This document shows, piece by piece, positions 43,780 to 52,386 of a stretch of 64,000 bases of DNA. The notes below the pieces were generated by a model that was not told the DNA's origin, ran no database searches, and saw only the letters and a list, made by a program, of their open reading frames with translations. Positions within the stretch are counted from its first letter, which is position 1; each line of letters begins with the position of its first letter. Made by a program: the position numbers and the translations under genes. Source of the stretch: Xenophilus arseniciresistens (GTDB lineage Bacteria > Pseudomonadota > Gammaproteobacteria > Burkholderiales > Burkholderiaceae_C); assembly GCF_028023875.1 (NCBI RefSeq), contig NZ_JAQIPB010000006.1:124001-188000 (forward strand). The letters are read 5' to 3'.

Positions 43780-43938
43780 TCAGCCCTGGTGGGCGCGCTT
43801 GCCGGGGTTCTTCTTGCTGCGGGTGGCCGTGCCGCGCTCCAGGCTGCGCTTCTGGCCCACGCCCTGGCGTGCGACGGTGGCGCCCGGCAGGGGCTTGGTG
43901 GCTTTGCGGTCTGCTTCGGTGACGATCTTGTTGCCCAT
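43780..43938 (-). CDS. small basic hypothetical protein
   Basis: 52-residue, strongly basic (many Lys/Arg) and glycine-containing protein beginning MGNKIVTEADRKATKP and ending RSKKNPGKRAHQG. The sequence looks disordered. An excellent ribosome site (AAGGAAA) stands six bases before the ATG and its own terminator follows, which supports a real, well-expressed gene. Nucleic-acid or ribosome binding is a guess from charge. Confidence 0.75.
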   Translation of the reverse strand: MGNKIVTEADRKATKPLPGATVARQGVGQKRSLERGTATRSKKNPGKRAHQG

Positions 43939-44161
43939 GGCGGGTTTCCTTTTTTGGAGGGGTGAAAAGAAAGCGAAACCCCGTATTGGGCCACATCTGG
44001 CGTGGCTTTTTCCCGTGCCCGTGTTTGGCGCGGTGATTTTTTTGCGCCGAGCGGCCGGGCAGGCGCCTGTTTTGCGCTCCAATCAAGCCCGGATGTGCGG
44101 CTTGTCGGCGCGCCTCCAAGCCGCTTCCATCCGATTCTTGCGCCCGCCGCGCTTTTGTCCC

Positions 44162-44566
44162 ATGCCTGCTGTTCGTGCACGTCCTGCCGCCCGCCTGTAT
44201 GCCCTGGCCCTGTGTGCTGTCCTTGGAGCCGCACCGGCTGCCGGCCAGGACGCGGCCAGGGCCTTCCCTGTTGAGGCCTCGCGCTTCCTCGAAACCGAAT
44301 GGCCCGCCATGAACGCCGCCGTCGCCGCGCGCGACCGCAGCTATTTCGAAGGCGCCATGGCGCGCACCGTGGACCTGGCCGAGCGCTGGGGGTTCAAGTC
44401 GCGAGCCAATCCGGCGCTGGCGCCCTATGAGGCCTGCACGCTGGCGGTGTCCGACCTGGTGGCGGTGGGCCTGTGCCAGCTCACGCCGCAGGCCGACGGC
44501 TGCACGCCCATGCTGGCCAGCGGCTTCGAGCGCAACCGGCAGGCCTGCCGCGACGCGGCGCGCTGA
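44162..44566 (+). CDS. hypothetical secreted protein
   Basis: 134-residue protein with a signal peptide (AARLYALALCAVLGAAPAAGQ) and a mature part with four to five cysteines spaced to make disulfides: YEACTLAV, VAVGLCQL, ADGCTPMLASG, RQACRDAAR. Helix-rich middle. No family recognised. Ends just before the convergent two-partner secretion gene. Confidence 0.7.
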   Translation: MPAVRARPAARLYALALCAVLGAAPAAGQDAARAFPVEASRFLETEWPAMNAAVAARDRSYFEGAMARTVDLAERWGFKSRANPALAPYEACTLAVSDLVAVGLCQLTPQADGCTPMLASGFERNRQACRDAAR

Positions 44567-44598
44567 GCGCAGCGGGTCCATCGCCTGAACGGCGGCAC

Positions 44599-46299
44599 TC
44601 AGCGTTCGCCGAAGTTGTAGTTCAGCAGCAGCGTCAGGCGCGCCCGGCGCAGCGGGTTGGTGGCGCTGGCATCGCCCACGGGCTTGGCCACGGCCAGATC
44701 GAGGTGGTAGTGCCTGCCGTCGCTCAGCCGCGTGCCCAGGGCCACGGAGCGCAGGCGGCGCGGGGCGGGCCAGCCCTTTTTCAACGAGACCTGGGCCGCC
44801 TCCAGCAGCAGATAGGGCTCGACTTGCCTGAGCCATTCGCCGCCATCCACCTTGAACAGGCGATTGAGCTCCGCGCCCACGCCCCAGCCCGAGTCGCCGG
44901 CCGCATCGCCGGCCGAATAGCCCCGTCCGAAACGCTGGCCGCCAAAGGAAATTCGTTCGGACGCGGCCAGCGAGTGTGGGCTGTACTGCGCGCCCAGGCT
45001 CAGGGCCGAGCCCCACTGGTTCTCGAAACGGTCGCGCTGGCTCGCCTCCAGGCTCAGGCGCGTGAAGTCCAGCCGGGCGGGATTGACGCCCGCTGCGCCG
45101 CGAACGTTGCTGCGTTGCTGTGCCGTTGCACCCAGGCCGCGCAGGCCCTGCGCCAGCATCAGGTTGGCGCTGCGCGCACGCGAGGCATCGCCACCCTGGT
45201 AGCCCAGTTGGGCGAACACGGCGCGCACGCGCGTGTCGTCGTCCAGCCTGGTGCCGGTGAGCGGCACGCTGTAGGCGTCCAGGTTGTTGACGGCATAGAG
45301 CCCGCCGCTGAGCGTGAGGCTGCGCCGCGCGTCCAGCAGCAAGGGGTGGCTGGCCGAGAACTCGGCCCTGCGGTTGGTGTTGCGCCGCTCGATGCGCGCG
45401 CCGCGTTCCATGTTCTCGTCGGGGTAGCCGCGGTAGTGCGTGAAGCTGGCCTTGAGGGCCGTGCCGTCGGCGCCCACCAGTTGGCTGTAGCTGGTGGTGA
45501 GCAGGGCCTCCTGGCGCGGATGGCCCAGCAGGGTCGAGGCGCTGAGCTGCCCGCCGGCCGTCAGGGGGTCGTTGAGCACGCCGGTCAGCACGGCGCGCGG
45601 CCGAGGCTGGCGCAGGTCTGCGCCCAATGAAAGGTCATGCGGCTGGCGCTTGACGTGCAGCACCAGTGTGGTCGCGCCATCGGTGCTGGCGGGCAGGGCG
45701 GCCGTGGCCTTCACGTTCAGGCCGGGCAGGCGGGCCATGAGCTGGCTCACGCGCTCGAAGCTCGCCTGGCGCAAGGGCCTTTCGGCCTGCAGTGTGGCGG
45801 CCATGGCACGCAGGCGCTCTTCGCCGGGGCCGGCATCGCCTTCGATGCGCACGCTGGCGATGTAGCCTTCCACGGCCACCACGCGCACCACGCCGTCGGC
45901 GAAGCTTTGCTCGGGCAGGTAGACGAAGGCCAGCGGATGGCCGCGTGCGCTGTAAAGCGCGCTGGCCTGGCGTGCCGCCTGCACCAGGCGTTCCACCAGC
46001 ACGGGCTGGCCCACCCACGGCGCGAACAGGGCGGCCACCTCGGCGAAGGGGATGGCGCTGACGCCTTCGATGTCGAAGCGCGTGGGCGTCACGCTTTCCC
46101 CCAGGCGCCCCGCTGCGCCGGCGGGCTGTTGCAACGCCACCTGGGGCCGCGGCACCGGGGGCTGTTGCTGCTGCGCAGGCAGGGGCAACTGGTCAAGCGG
46201 GTTGCCCGAGGACTGTGCCTGGGCGGCCGCCGCCAGCGCGCCTGCCAGCATCGCATTCAAGCCCGAGCGCAGCCAGTGCAGGCCGGCCTGGGCGGGCAT
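44599..46299 (-). CDS. two-partner secretion transporter, ShlB/FhaC/HecB family (TpsB)
   Basis: 566-residue Omp85-superfamily outer membrane protein that exports a partner through its barrel. A signal segment (MLAGALAAAAQAQ) is followed by a proline-rich linker (PAQQQQPPVPRPQ), POTRA domain(s) (TRFDIEGVSAIPFAEVAALFAPWVGQPV and SVRIEGDAGPGEERL) and a 16-strand barrel with the conserved FGGQRFGRGYSAGDAAGDSG (VRGY-like motif in loop L6) and a C-terminal LLLNYNF strand. Starts on the TGATG junction with the lipoprotein gene. No TpsA haemagglutinin gene is adjacent. Confidence 0.92.
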   Translation of the reverse strand: MPAQAGLHWLRSGLNAMLAGALAAAAQAQSSGNPLDQLPLPAQQQQPPVPRPQVALQQPAGAAGRLGESVTPTRFDIEGVSAIPFAEVAALFAPWVGQPVLVERLVQAARQASALYSARGHPLAFVYLPEQSFADGVVRVVAVEGYIASVRIEGDAGPGEERLRAMAATLQAERPLRQASFERVSQLMARLPGLNVKATAALPASTDGATTLVLHVKRQPHDLSLGADLRQPRPRAVLTGVLNDPLTAGGQLSASTLLGHPRQEALLTTSYSQLVGADGTALKASFTHYRGYPDENMERGARIERRNTNRRAEFSASHPLLLDARRSLTLSGGLYAVNNLDAYSVPLTGTRLDDDTRVRAVFAQLGYQGGDASRARSANLMLAQGLRGLGATAQQRSNVRGAAGVNPARLDFTRLSLEASQRDRFENQWGSALSLGAQYSPHSLAASERISFGGQRFGRGYSAGDAAGDSGWGVGAELNRLFKVDGGEWLRQVEPYLLLEAAQVSLKKGWPAPRRLRSVALGTRLSDGRHYHLDLAVAKPVGDASATNPLRRARLTLLLNYNFGER

Positions 46300-47600
46300 C
46301 AGCGCTGCTGCGTCAGACCGGTGAGACCGCCCAGAAGACCGGTGCCACCGGTGCTGGTGCCGCCCGCGGTGCCGCCCAACACGTTGGTCAGCAGGCCGCC
46401 GGTGCTGCCGCCGCTGAGCAGATTGGTGGTGGTGCCGCCGGCCAGTGGTGCAGTCACCGGGCCGGTGAGCGGCGCCGCGACGTTCAGCACCGGCGTGACG
46501 ATGGTGCTGACCACGGGCGTGACCGTGTTCAGGACCGGGGTGATCACGCCGCCGACGCCTCCGGCCGTGCCGGTCAGGCCGGCCGTTCCCCCGCCAAGGC
46601 TCAGACCGCCCGTCAAGCCGCCCAGGCCACCGGTCAGGCTGCCCAAGCCACCGCTGGTGTTGTTGCCCGGCGCGTTCACGAGGTCGCCGACATTGGCGAC
46701 CGTCGTGCCCAGCGCAAGGCCCACACCGTTGCCCTGGCCACCGGGCAGGCTGCCGCCCGCATGGCTGATGGCGTGGCCGAGGCGGTCGGTCAGCCCGTCG
46801 ACCGGCGGGCCCAGGCCGGTGGTGCGGCCCACCTGCTGGGTGAGGGTTTCGAGCCTGCCGTCCACGCTCACGATGGCTTCGCTGCTGCGGCTGGTGAGCT
46901 GGCGAACGGCGCCGTTGTCGAGCACGGCGCCCACCCGGTCACCGAGCTGGCCGACGCTGCCGCCGACCGTGTACACCAGCCCGCCCACGGGCTGGGTCGC
47001 GGTTGCCAGCGGCGTGCCCGCGCCGACGGTTGCCACCGTGCCACCCAGGCTGGAAACCGCCGCACCCACATGCCGGACCGTGGGCTGCGCACTGGCCAGC
47101 GTCGTGCCGACCGGATCGGAGGTCTGGCCCAACTGGCCCAGGCCATTGGCCACGCCCTTGCCCAGCTCGCTCACCGCCGCGCCGGTGGAGGCCACGACGC
47201 CGCTCGTGGCGCCGCCTTGCGACAGTCCGCCGATGAGCTGGCCCGCCTGATCCACCGTGTTGCCGGCGCCGCGGATCGTTCCGCCCAGGGCGCTGGTGGC
47301 CTGGGGTGTCTGGCCGGGAGCGGTGCCGCCGCCCGGGTTGGTGCCGCCACCGGGCGTACCGCCGCCGCCCACGATGGTGTCGCCGCCGCTGCCGCCGCCA
47401 GTGCCAGTGCCTGAACCACCGCCTGCGCCTGCACTTGCGCCCGCGCCAGAAGGCGTGGTGGTGCTGGTGCTGGTGCCGGCGAAGCCCAGGTTCGTCGAGC
47501 CCTTGGACGCGCAGGCGCCCAGCAGCGAGAGGGCGGCGACTGCCGCCACCGCGACCGCGAGGCGTTTGCAGCCTGGTTCCCGTCGATATGTGATGCTCAT
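46299..47600 (-). CDS. glycine-rich collagen-like lipoprotein, partner of the TpsB gene
   Basis: 433-residue protein. Its signal peptide ends in the lipobox LLGAC, so C30 should be lipidated. The mature part is low in charge and rich in Gly, Thr, Val, Ser: a GGGSGTGTGGGSGG-like stretch near residues 60-95, a middle with repeated SLGGTVATVGAG, GGSVGQLGDRVGAVLD, GRLETLTQQVG type units, and a C-terminal half of GGLGGLTGG, TPVLNTVTPVV repeats. Such proteins are annotated as collagen-like in Burkholderiales. AGGGGG precedes the ATG. The stop overlaps the TpsB start, so the transporter very likely exports or surface-displays this lipoprotein (inference). Confidence 0.85.
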   Translation of the reverse strand: MSITYRREPGCKRLAVAVAAVAALSLLGACASKGSTNLGFAGTSTSTTTPSGAGASAGAGGGSGTGTGGGSGGDTIVGGGGTPGGGTNPGGGTAPGQTPQATSALGGTIRGAGNTVDQAGQLIGGLSQGGATSGVVASTGAAVSELGKGVANGLGQLGQTSDPVGTTLASAQPTVRHVGAAVSSLGGTVATVGAGTPLATATQPVGGLVYTVGGSVGQLGDRVGAVLDNGAVRQLTSRSSEAIVSVDGRLETLTQQVGRTTGLGPPVDGLTDRLGHAISHAGGSLPGGQGNGVGLALGTTVANVGDLVNAPGNNTSGGLGSLTGGLGGLTGGLSLGGGTAGLTGTAGGVGGVITPVLNTVTPVVSTIVTPVLNVAAPLTGPVTAPLAGGTTTNLLSGGSTGGLLTNVLGGTAGGTSTGGTGLLGGLTGLTQQR

Positions 47601-47770
47601 GACTACCCCCTGAGACCGTTCCTCGTGCGAAAAAGGAGGCGCGCGGTGCGCCGCCCGCTTGGGGCTCGGTGAAAAAGTTCTCGCCAGGCCCTGAGGCAGT
47701 GTGAGCGTGGTTAAAGCATGTTTCTCATTTGAAACAAGAAAATCAGCCTAAAAACAAAGCAATAAATCAC

Positions 47771-47790
47771 GTAATTAATTTGTAAATTAC
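47771..47790. promoter_or_regulatory. AT-rich control region with inverted repeat between lipoprotein operon and esterase
   Basis: Within 47701-47860 the sequence switches to about two-thirds A+T, unlike the rest of the window. It contains GTAATT-N8-AATTAC (47771-47790) and several TAA/TTAA runs. It is the divergent promoter region of the lipoprotein-TpsB operon (minus) and of the esterase (plus). An AT-rich region could be bound by an H-NS-like protein; that is inference. Confidence 0.45.
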
Positions 47791-47863
47791 TGCTTGTAGT
47801 GCTTAATGCCTATCAAGTTATGCTAATGAAACTTAAAGGTTCAACTCTGTCTGGAGCTTCGTC

Positions 47864-48544
47864 ATGGCTGTGCGTCCTGCTATCGAAATAGAAACCGGCG
47901 CCGCGCCGCGCGCTACCGTGATGCTGATGCACGGCCTGGGGGCCGACGGCAACGATTTCGCGCCCATCGTGCCCGAGCTGGCACCGATGCTGGCAGCCGT
48001 GGGGCCGGTGCGCTTCGTCTTTCCGAACGCGCCCGAGCGTCCCGTGACCATCAACGGCGGCTACGTGATGCCCGCGTGGTACGACATCCTGGGCCCCGGC
48101 CGGCCCGAGGACGAAGCGGGCCTGCGCGCCTCCCAGTCAGAGATCGAGGCGCTGATCGCGCGCGAAAAGGCGCGCGGCGTGCCGGCCGGGCGCCTGGTGC
48201 TGGCGGGCTTCTCGCAAGGCTGCGCGATGGCGCTGCTCACGGGGCTGCGCCATGCCGAGCGGCTGGCGGGCATCGTGGGGCTGTCGGGCTACCTGCCGCT
48301 GGCGGCCAGCACAGCCGCGGAACGCCACCCGGCCAACGCTGCCACGCCCATCTTTCTGGCCCATGGCCGGCAGGACGAGATCGTGACCCTGGCACGGGCC
48401 ACCGCATCGCGCGACGCCCTGCTGCAACTGGGCGCACCGGTGCAGTGGCGCGAATACGCGATGCCGCACAGCGTCTGCGCCGAGGAGATCGCCGATCTGG
48501 GGCGCTTTCTGGTGGAGGTGCTGGGCAGCGCCCAGGCTGGCTAG
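47864..48544 (+). CDS. carboxylesterase/phospholipase-type alpha/beta hydrolase
   Basis: 226-residue serine hydrolase of the abhydrolase_2 (carboxylesterase EstB/YpfH) family. Oxyanion motif LMHGLGADGNDF, nucleophile GFSQGCAM, aspartate in LAHGRQDEIV, catalytic histidine in YAMPHSVCAEE. No signal peptide. Cytoplasmic esterase acting on short acyl esters; substrate not deducible. Start ATG with GGAG eight bases before. Confidence 0.93.
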   Translation: MAVRPAIEIETGAAPRATVMLMHGLGADGNDFAPIVPELAPMLAAVGPVRFVFPNAPERPVTINGGYVMPAWYDILGPGRPEDEAGLRASQSEIEALIAREKARGVPAGRLVLAGFSQGCAMALLTGLRHAERLAGIVGLSGYLPLAASTAAERHPANAATPIFLAHGRQDEIVTLARATASRDALLQLGAPVQWREYAMPHSVCAEEIADLGRFLVEVLGSAQAG

Positions 48545-48736
48545 CGCGCGCCGAGAACGCCTGCCGGCGTGGGGGAAATGCCCAGGGGGCCTGAACAAGA
48601 TCCAAGGCCGGAGCCACTCGAATGCTCCTGATTCAAGAGCGATGACCTGCGCAGCCATTGCGGCGCGGGGTCGCCAGCAGCCGGGCTGCGGTGGTGGTAC
48701 CGTGCGGCCCCACACAAGAGCAAAGAGATCGGAATC

Positions 48737-50299
48737 ATGAGCACACTGCAACAGCGGCTGGAGGCGCTGCCGGCGGCGCGCATGCTGGGCATGCGGCGCG
48801 GCATCGAACGGGAGAGCCTGCGTTCGCAGCCTGACGGCAAGCTGGCGCTGACGCCTCATCCCGCTGCCCTGGGCAGCGCGCTCACGCATTCGAACATCAC
48901 CACCGATTTCAGCGAATCGCAGCTGGAGCTGATCACCGGCGCGCACACCGATGTGGACGCCTGCCTGGCCGAATTGCGCGAGGTCCACCAGTTCACCTAC
49001 CGCGCACTGGCCGCGGCCGGCGACGAAAGCATGTGGCTGGCCAGCATGCCCTGCGGCCTGCCCTCCGACGAGACCATCCCGCTGGGGCGCTATGGCACCT
49101 CCAACGTGGGCCGCGCCAAGAGCGTCTACCGCATGGGGCTGTCGCACCGTTACGGCCGGCGCATGCAGACCATCTCGGGCGTGCACTACAACTGGTCGCT
49201 GCCGGGCGTGAGCAGCGAGGCCTATTTCGCGCTGATCCGCAACTTCCGTCGCCATGCCTTCCTGCCGCTGGTGCTGTTCGGCGCTTCGCCGGCCGTGTGC
49301 GCGAGCTTTGTCGAAGGGCGCCCGCACGAGCTGCAGCCCATCGGCGAGTACACCATGCACATGCCGCATGGCACCTCGCTGCGCATGGGCCGGCTGGGCT
49401 ACCAGAGCGAGGCGCAGGCCTCGCTGGCCGTGAGCTACAACAGCCTGGACGGCTATGGCGCCTCGCTGGCCGATGCGCTCACGCGCCCGTATCCGGCGTA
49501 CGAAAGCATCGGCATCCGCAACCTGGGCGGCGAGTACAACCAGTTGGCCACCACGTTGCTGCAGATCGAGAACGAGTTCTACGGCACCATCCGGCCCAAG
49601 CGTGTGATCTTTCCCGGCGAGCGTCCGCTGCATGCGCTGCGCGAGCGCGGCGTGGAATACGTGGAAGTGCGCCTGCTGGACCTAGACCCGTTCTCGGCGC
49701 TTGGCATCCAGGCCCAGACCATGCGCTGGCTGGACATCTTCCTGCTGCACTGCCTGCTGTCGGACAGCCCGCCCGATTCGCGCGAGGAGATCGCCGAGAT
49801 CGGCCACAACCAGCACCTGACGGCTGCGCGCGGGCGCGAGCCCGGCCTGCACCTGCACCGCAACGGCCAGGCCGTGCCGCTGGTGGTGTGGGGCGCGCAG
49901 ATCCTCGCCGAGTGCGAGCCCGTGGCCGCGGCGCTGGATGCAGCCCATGGCGGCGGCACGCTGTACCGCGAGGCGCTGGCCGCCGCGCAGGCTTCGCTGG
50001 CCGCGCCGCAGACCCTGCCGTCGGCCCGCGTGCTGGCGGCCATGGCCGACCGGCATGGCCACAGCTTCATCGACTTTGCACGCGAGCGTTCGCTGGCCGC
50101 GCGCACCGAACTGCTGAACCTGCCCTGGTCCGAGGACCAGCAGCGCACCTGGGAGCAGCGCAGCGTCGACTCGGTGGCCGAGCAGGCGCGCATCGAGGCG
50201 GCCGATACCCTGCCTTTCGAGCAGTACCGCGAGCAGTACGTGTCGCCGGGCCGTCTGGGGCTGCGCCCGTTGCGCGGCGAAGCATTGCTGGCGATCTGA
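48737..50299 (+). CDS. gshA: glutamate--cysteine ligase
   Basis: 520-residue GshA of the gammaproteobacterial/betaproteobacterial type, making gamma-glutamylcysteine. Motifs: MRRGIERESLRSQPDGKLALTPHPAALG, NITTDFSESQLELITG, HYNWSLPG, GYGASLADAL and EYNQLATTLLQIENEFYGTIRPKR. Length equals E. coli GshA (518). Its product is also a possible sulphur donor for the EgtB enzyme at 34108. Probably monocistronic; a 192-bp gap precedes it without a recognised element. Confidence 0.97.
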   Translation: MSTLQQRLEALPAARMLGMRRGIERESLRSQPDGKLALTPHPAALGSALTHSNITTDFSESQLELITGAHTDVDACLAELREVHQFTYRALAAAGDESMWLASMPCGLPSDETIPLGRYGTSNVGRAKSVYRMGLSHRYGRRMQTISGVHYNWSLPGVSSEAYFALIRNFRRHAFLPLVLFGASPAVCASFVEGRPHELQPIGEYTMHMPHGTSLRMGRLGYQSEAQASLAVSYNSLDGYGASLADALTRPYPAYESIGIRNLGGEYNQLATTLLQIENEFYGTIRPKRVIFPGERPLHALRERGVEYVEVRLLDLDPFSALGIQAQTMRWLDIFLLHCLLSDSPPDSREEIAEIGHNQHLTAARGREPGLHLHRNGQAVPLVVWGAQILAECEPVAAALDAAHGGGTLYREALAAAQASLAAPQTLPSARVLAAMADRHGHSFIDFARERSLAARTELLNLPWSEDQQRTWEQRSVDSVAEQARIEAADTLPFEQYREQYVSPGRLGLRPLRGEALLAI

Positions 50300-50408
50300 G
50301 GCCCACCACTCGCCGCAAGGCAGGGCGCATGTCCACCACCGGACAGCGCAGGCGGCGCGGGCGTGGAACACTGGGCCTTTTGTGCATTTGCCCAGGAGAC
50401 AAGAAGCC

Positions 50409-50717
50409 ATGATCCATGTCGTCGCCACCGTGGAGCTGAACCCCGGCACCCGCGAAGCCTTCCTTGCCGAGTTCAACAAGCTGGTGCCCACGGTGCTGGC
50501 CGAAGTGGGTTGCGTGTCGTACACGCCCACGATTGATTTCGAGCCCGCCATTCCGGGCCAGACGGCCATGGGGCCGGACCGCGTGGTGGTGGTCGAGCAA
50601 TGGCAGAGCATCGAGAACCTCGCGGCCCATGGCGCCGCGCCGCACATGAAGGCCTACCGTCAGGCCGTCAAGCCGTATGTGCGCGGCATGGAACTGCGTA
50701 TCCTCCAGGCCGCCTGA
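50409..50717 (+). CDS. putative quinol monooxygenase (ABM domain)
   Basis: 102-residue ferredoxin-like antibiotic-biosynthesis-monooxygenase domain: IHVVATVELNPGTREAFLAEFNKLVP, GCVSYTPTIDFE and VVVEQWQSIENLAAHGAAPHMKAY. YgiN-type proteins of this size act on quinols. GGAGACAAG precedes the ATG. Thirty-four bases before the SDR gene, with which it is likely co-transcribed. Confidence 0.9.
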   Translation: MIHVVATVELNPGTREAFLAEFNKLVPTVLAEVGCVSYTPTIDFEPAIPGQTAMGPDRVVVVEQWQSIENLAAHGAAPHMKAYRQAVKPYVRGMELRILQAA

Positions 50718-50751
50718 GCAACCCACACACTCTCACGGAGCACAACCCAGC

Positions 50752-51660
50752 ATGAGCATCGATTTCAAGGGCCGCGTGGCCATCGTCACTGGCGCGGGCG
50801 GCGGCCTGGGCCGCCAGCATGCACTGGCCCTGGCCGCGCGCGGCGCCAAGGTGCTCGTCAACGACCTGGGCGGCGCGGTGGACGGGCAGGGCGGCTCGGT
50901 CACGGCGGCGCAGCAGGTGGTCGACGAGATCCGCGCGGCCGGCGGCGAGGCCATTGCCAACGGCGCCTCGGTCACCGACTTCGCGGCCGTGCAGGCCATG
51001 GTGCAGCAGGCGGTGGACGCCTGGGGTCGCGTGGACGTGCTGGTCAACAACGCCGGCATCCTGCGCGACAAGAGCTTCGCCAAGATGGAGCTGGCCGACT
51101 TCAAGCTGGTGGTGGACGTGCACCTGATGGGCGCCGTCAACTGCACCAAGGCCGTCTGGGCGCTCATGAACGAGCAGAAGTACGGCCGCATCGTGATGAC
51201 CACCTCGTCCTCGGGCCTGTACGGCAATTTCGGCCAGAGCAACTACGGCGCCGCCAAGCTGGCGCTGGTGGGGCTGATGCAGACCCTGAGCCTGGAAGGC
51301 GCGAAGAACAACATCCACGTGAACTGCCTGGCGCCCACGGCCGCCACGCGCATGACCGAGGGCCTGATGCCGGCCGAGGTGCTGGCCGCGCTCAAGCCCG
51401 AGGCGGTGGTGCCGGCCATGCTGGTGCTGGCCCACGAAAGCGCGCCCACGCGCACCATCCTGTGCGCGGGCGCGGGCACGTTTGAAGCGGCGCACATCAC
51501 GCTCACGCAGGGCGTGCATCTGGGGCTGGCTGCCGACACGCCGGAGCAACTGGCGGCCCGGCTGGCGCAGGTGACCGACCGCAATGGCGAGCAGGTGCCG
51601 CAAAGCGGTGCCGCGCAGGGCACCAACGAAGTGACGCAGGCGATGGCGGCCCGCGGCTGA
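50752..51660 (+). CDS. SDR-family 3-hydroxyacyl-CoA dehydrogenase-like oxidoreductase
   Basis: 302-residue short-chain dehydrogenase. NAD(P)-binding TGAGGGLGRQHALALAARGAKVLVNDLGG (the long loop with VNDLGG is that of the MFE-2/HSD17B4 hydroxyacyl-CoA type), NNAG in VLVNNAGILRD, catalytic Ser in TTSSSGLYGNFGQSNYGAAK with Y-x3-K. A C-terminal ~60-residue part extends beyond the SDR core. Likely acts on a 3-hydroxyacyl-CoA; fits the fatty-acid context of the ligase at 30450 only loosely. Confidence 0.92.
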   Translation: MSIDFKGRVAIVTGAGGGLGRQHALALAARGAKVLVNDLGGAVDGQGGSVTAAQQVVDEIRAAGGEAIANGASVTDFAAVQAMVQQAVDAWGRVDVLVNNAGILRDKSFAKMELADFKLVVDVHLMGAVNCTKAVWALMNEQKYGRIVMTTSSSGLYGNFGQSNYGAAKLALVGLMQTLSLEGAKNNIHVNCLAPTAATRMTEGLMPAEVLAALKPEAVVPAMLVLAHESAPTRTILCAGAGTFEAAHITLTQGVHLGLAADTPEQLAARLAQVTDRNGEQVPQSGAAQGTNEVTQAMAARG

Positions 51661-51689
51661 GGCTCCGGCCTGCGCCGGGCGGCCCGCGG

Positions 51690-52223
51690 TCAGGCGTGGC
51701 CGTCCAGGGACTGCAGGTCGGTGCGCTCGGCGCGGCGGCGGCGCGCCACGCGCACGGCCTCCACCCACAGGCCCAGGTTGAAGGGCTTGCCCGTGGCGCT
51801 GTTGCGCACTTCGACGATGCGCTCCAGCGGGAAGATGCGCGGGTCGTAAAGGCTGTTGCCCTTGGCCACGATGGCCTGGCGGTGCAGGTCCAGCTGCTCG
51901 ACTTCGATCAGGCGATACACGGCCTTGCCATAGGCATCGCGGTAGCAGATCTGGATGGTGGGCTGCTCGTCCACGATCAGCGCCTGGCCGTCGGCGCGGC
52001 CCACCGTGCCCCAGTGGCTCTGGTTCTCATCGAGTTCACCATGCGTGCTGGGCATGTCCAGTGCCGCATGGCCCGAGCGTACGCGCGCGGCCAGGATGCG
52101 GCGCTTTTGCCGCAGCCGCTCGCGCGCGCTGCTGCCCAGCCAGTAGATCAAGGCCAGCAGTCCGATGCTGGCAACCGCAAGCAGCATCCATTGCTGCCAT
52201 TGGGCAAAGTCGACGTTCCTCAT
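51690..52223 (-). CDS. membrane-anchored protein with WYL-like domain
   Basis: 177-residue protein with one N-terminal transmembrane helix (WMLLAVASIGLLALIYWLG) followed by basic residues (RERLRQKRR), then a domain reminiscent of WYL ligand-sensing domains: QALIVDEQPTIQICYRDAYGKAVYRLIEVEQLDLHRQAIVAKG, and FPLERIVEVRNSATGKPF. No helix-turn-helix is present. If the resemblance is right, it is a membrane-bound ligand-sensing module with an unknown partner. ATG 52223 with GGGAG upstream. A 28-bp palindrome lies 62 bp upstream. Confidence 0.65.
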   Translation of the reverse strand: MRNVDFAQWQQWMLLAVASIGLLALIYWLGSSARERLRQKRRILAARVRSGHAALDMPSTHGELDENQSHWGTVGRADGQALIVDEQPTIQICYRDAYGKAVYRLIEVEQLDLHRQAIVAKGNSLYDPRIFPLERIVEVRNSATGKPFNLGLWVEAVRVARRRRAERTDLQSLDGHA

Positions 52224-52284
52224 CACTTCTCCCCCTCGGGCGGCGATTGCCTCCTTCGGTCCCTGAATTTTGCTGGTTTTAATC

Positions 52285-52312
52285 CGTAAGTTTTAATAAT
52301 TCAAAACTTACG
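52285..52312. promoter_or_regulatory. perfect 10-bp inverted repeat (operator-like) upstream of the WYL-like gene
   Basis: CGTAAGTTTT-AATAATTC-AAAACTTACG: 10-bp arms with an 8-nt centre in an AT-rich 163-bp gap between the ferric-reductase gene end (52387) and the WYL-like gene start (52223). No U-tract on either strand, so an operator is more likely than a terminator. Confidence 0.5.
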
Positions 52313-52386
52313 CGTCACATTCTGCGGAGGGCGTGGGGGAGCGTCAATCACCTGTTTGGGGAGGGGGCGAGCAGGAATGCCGGCTT

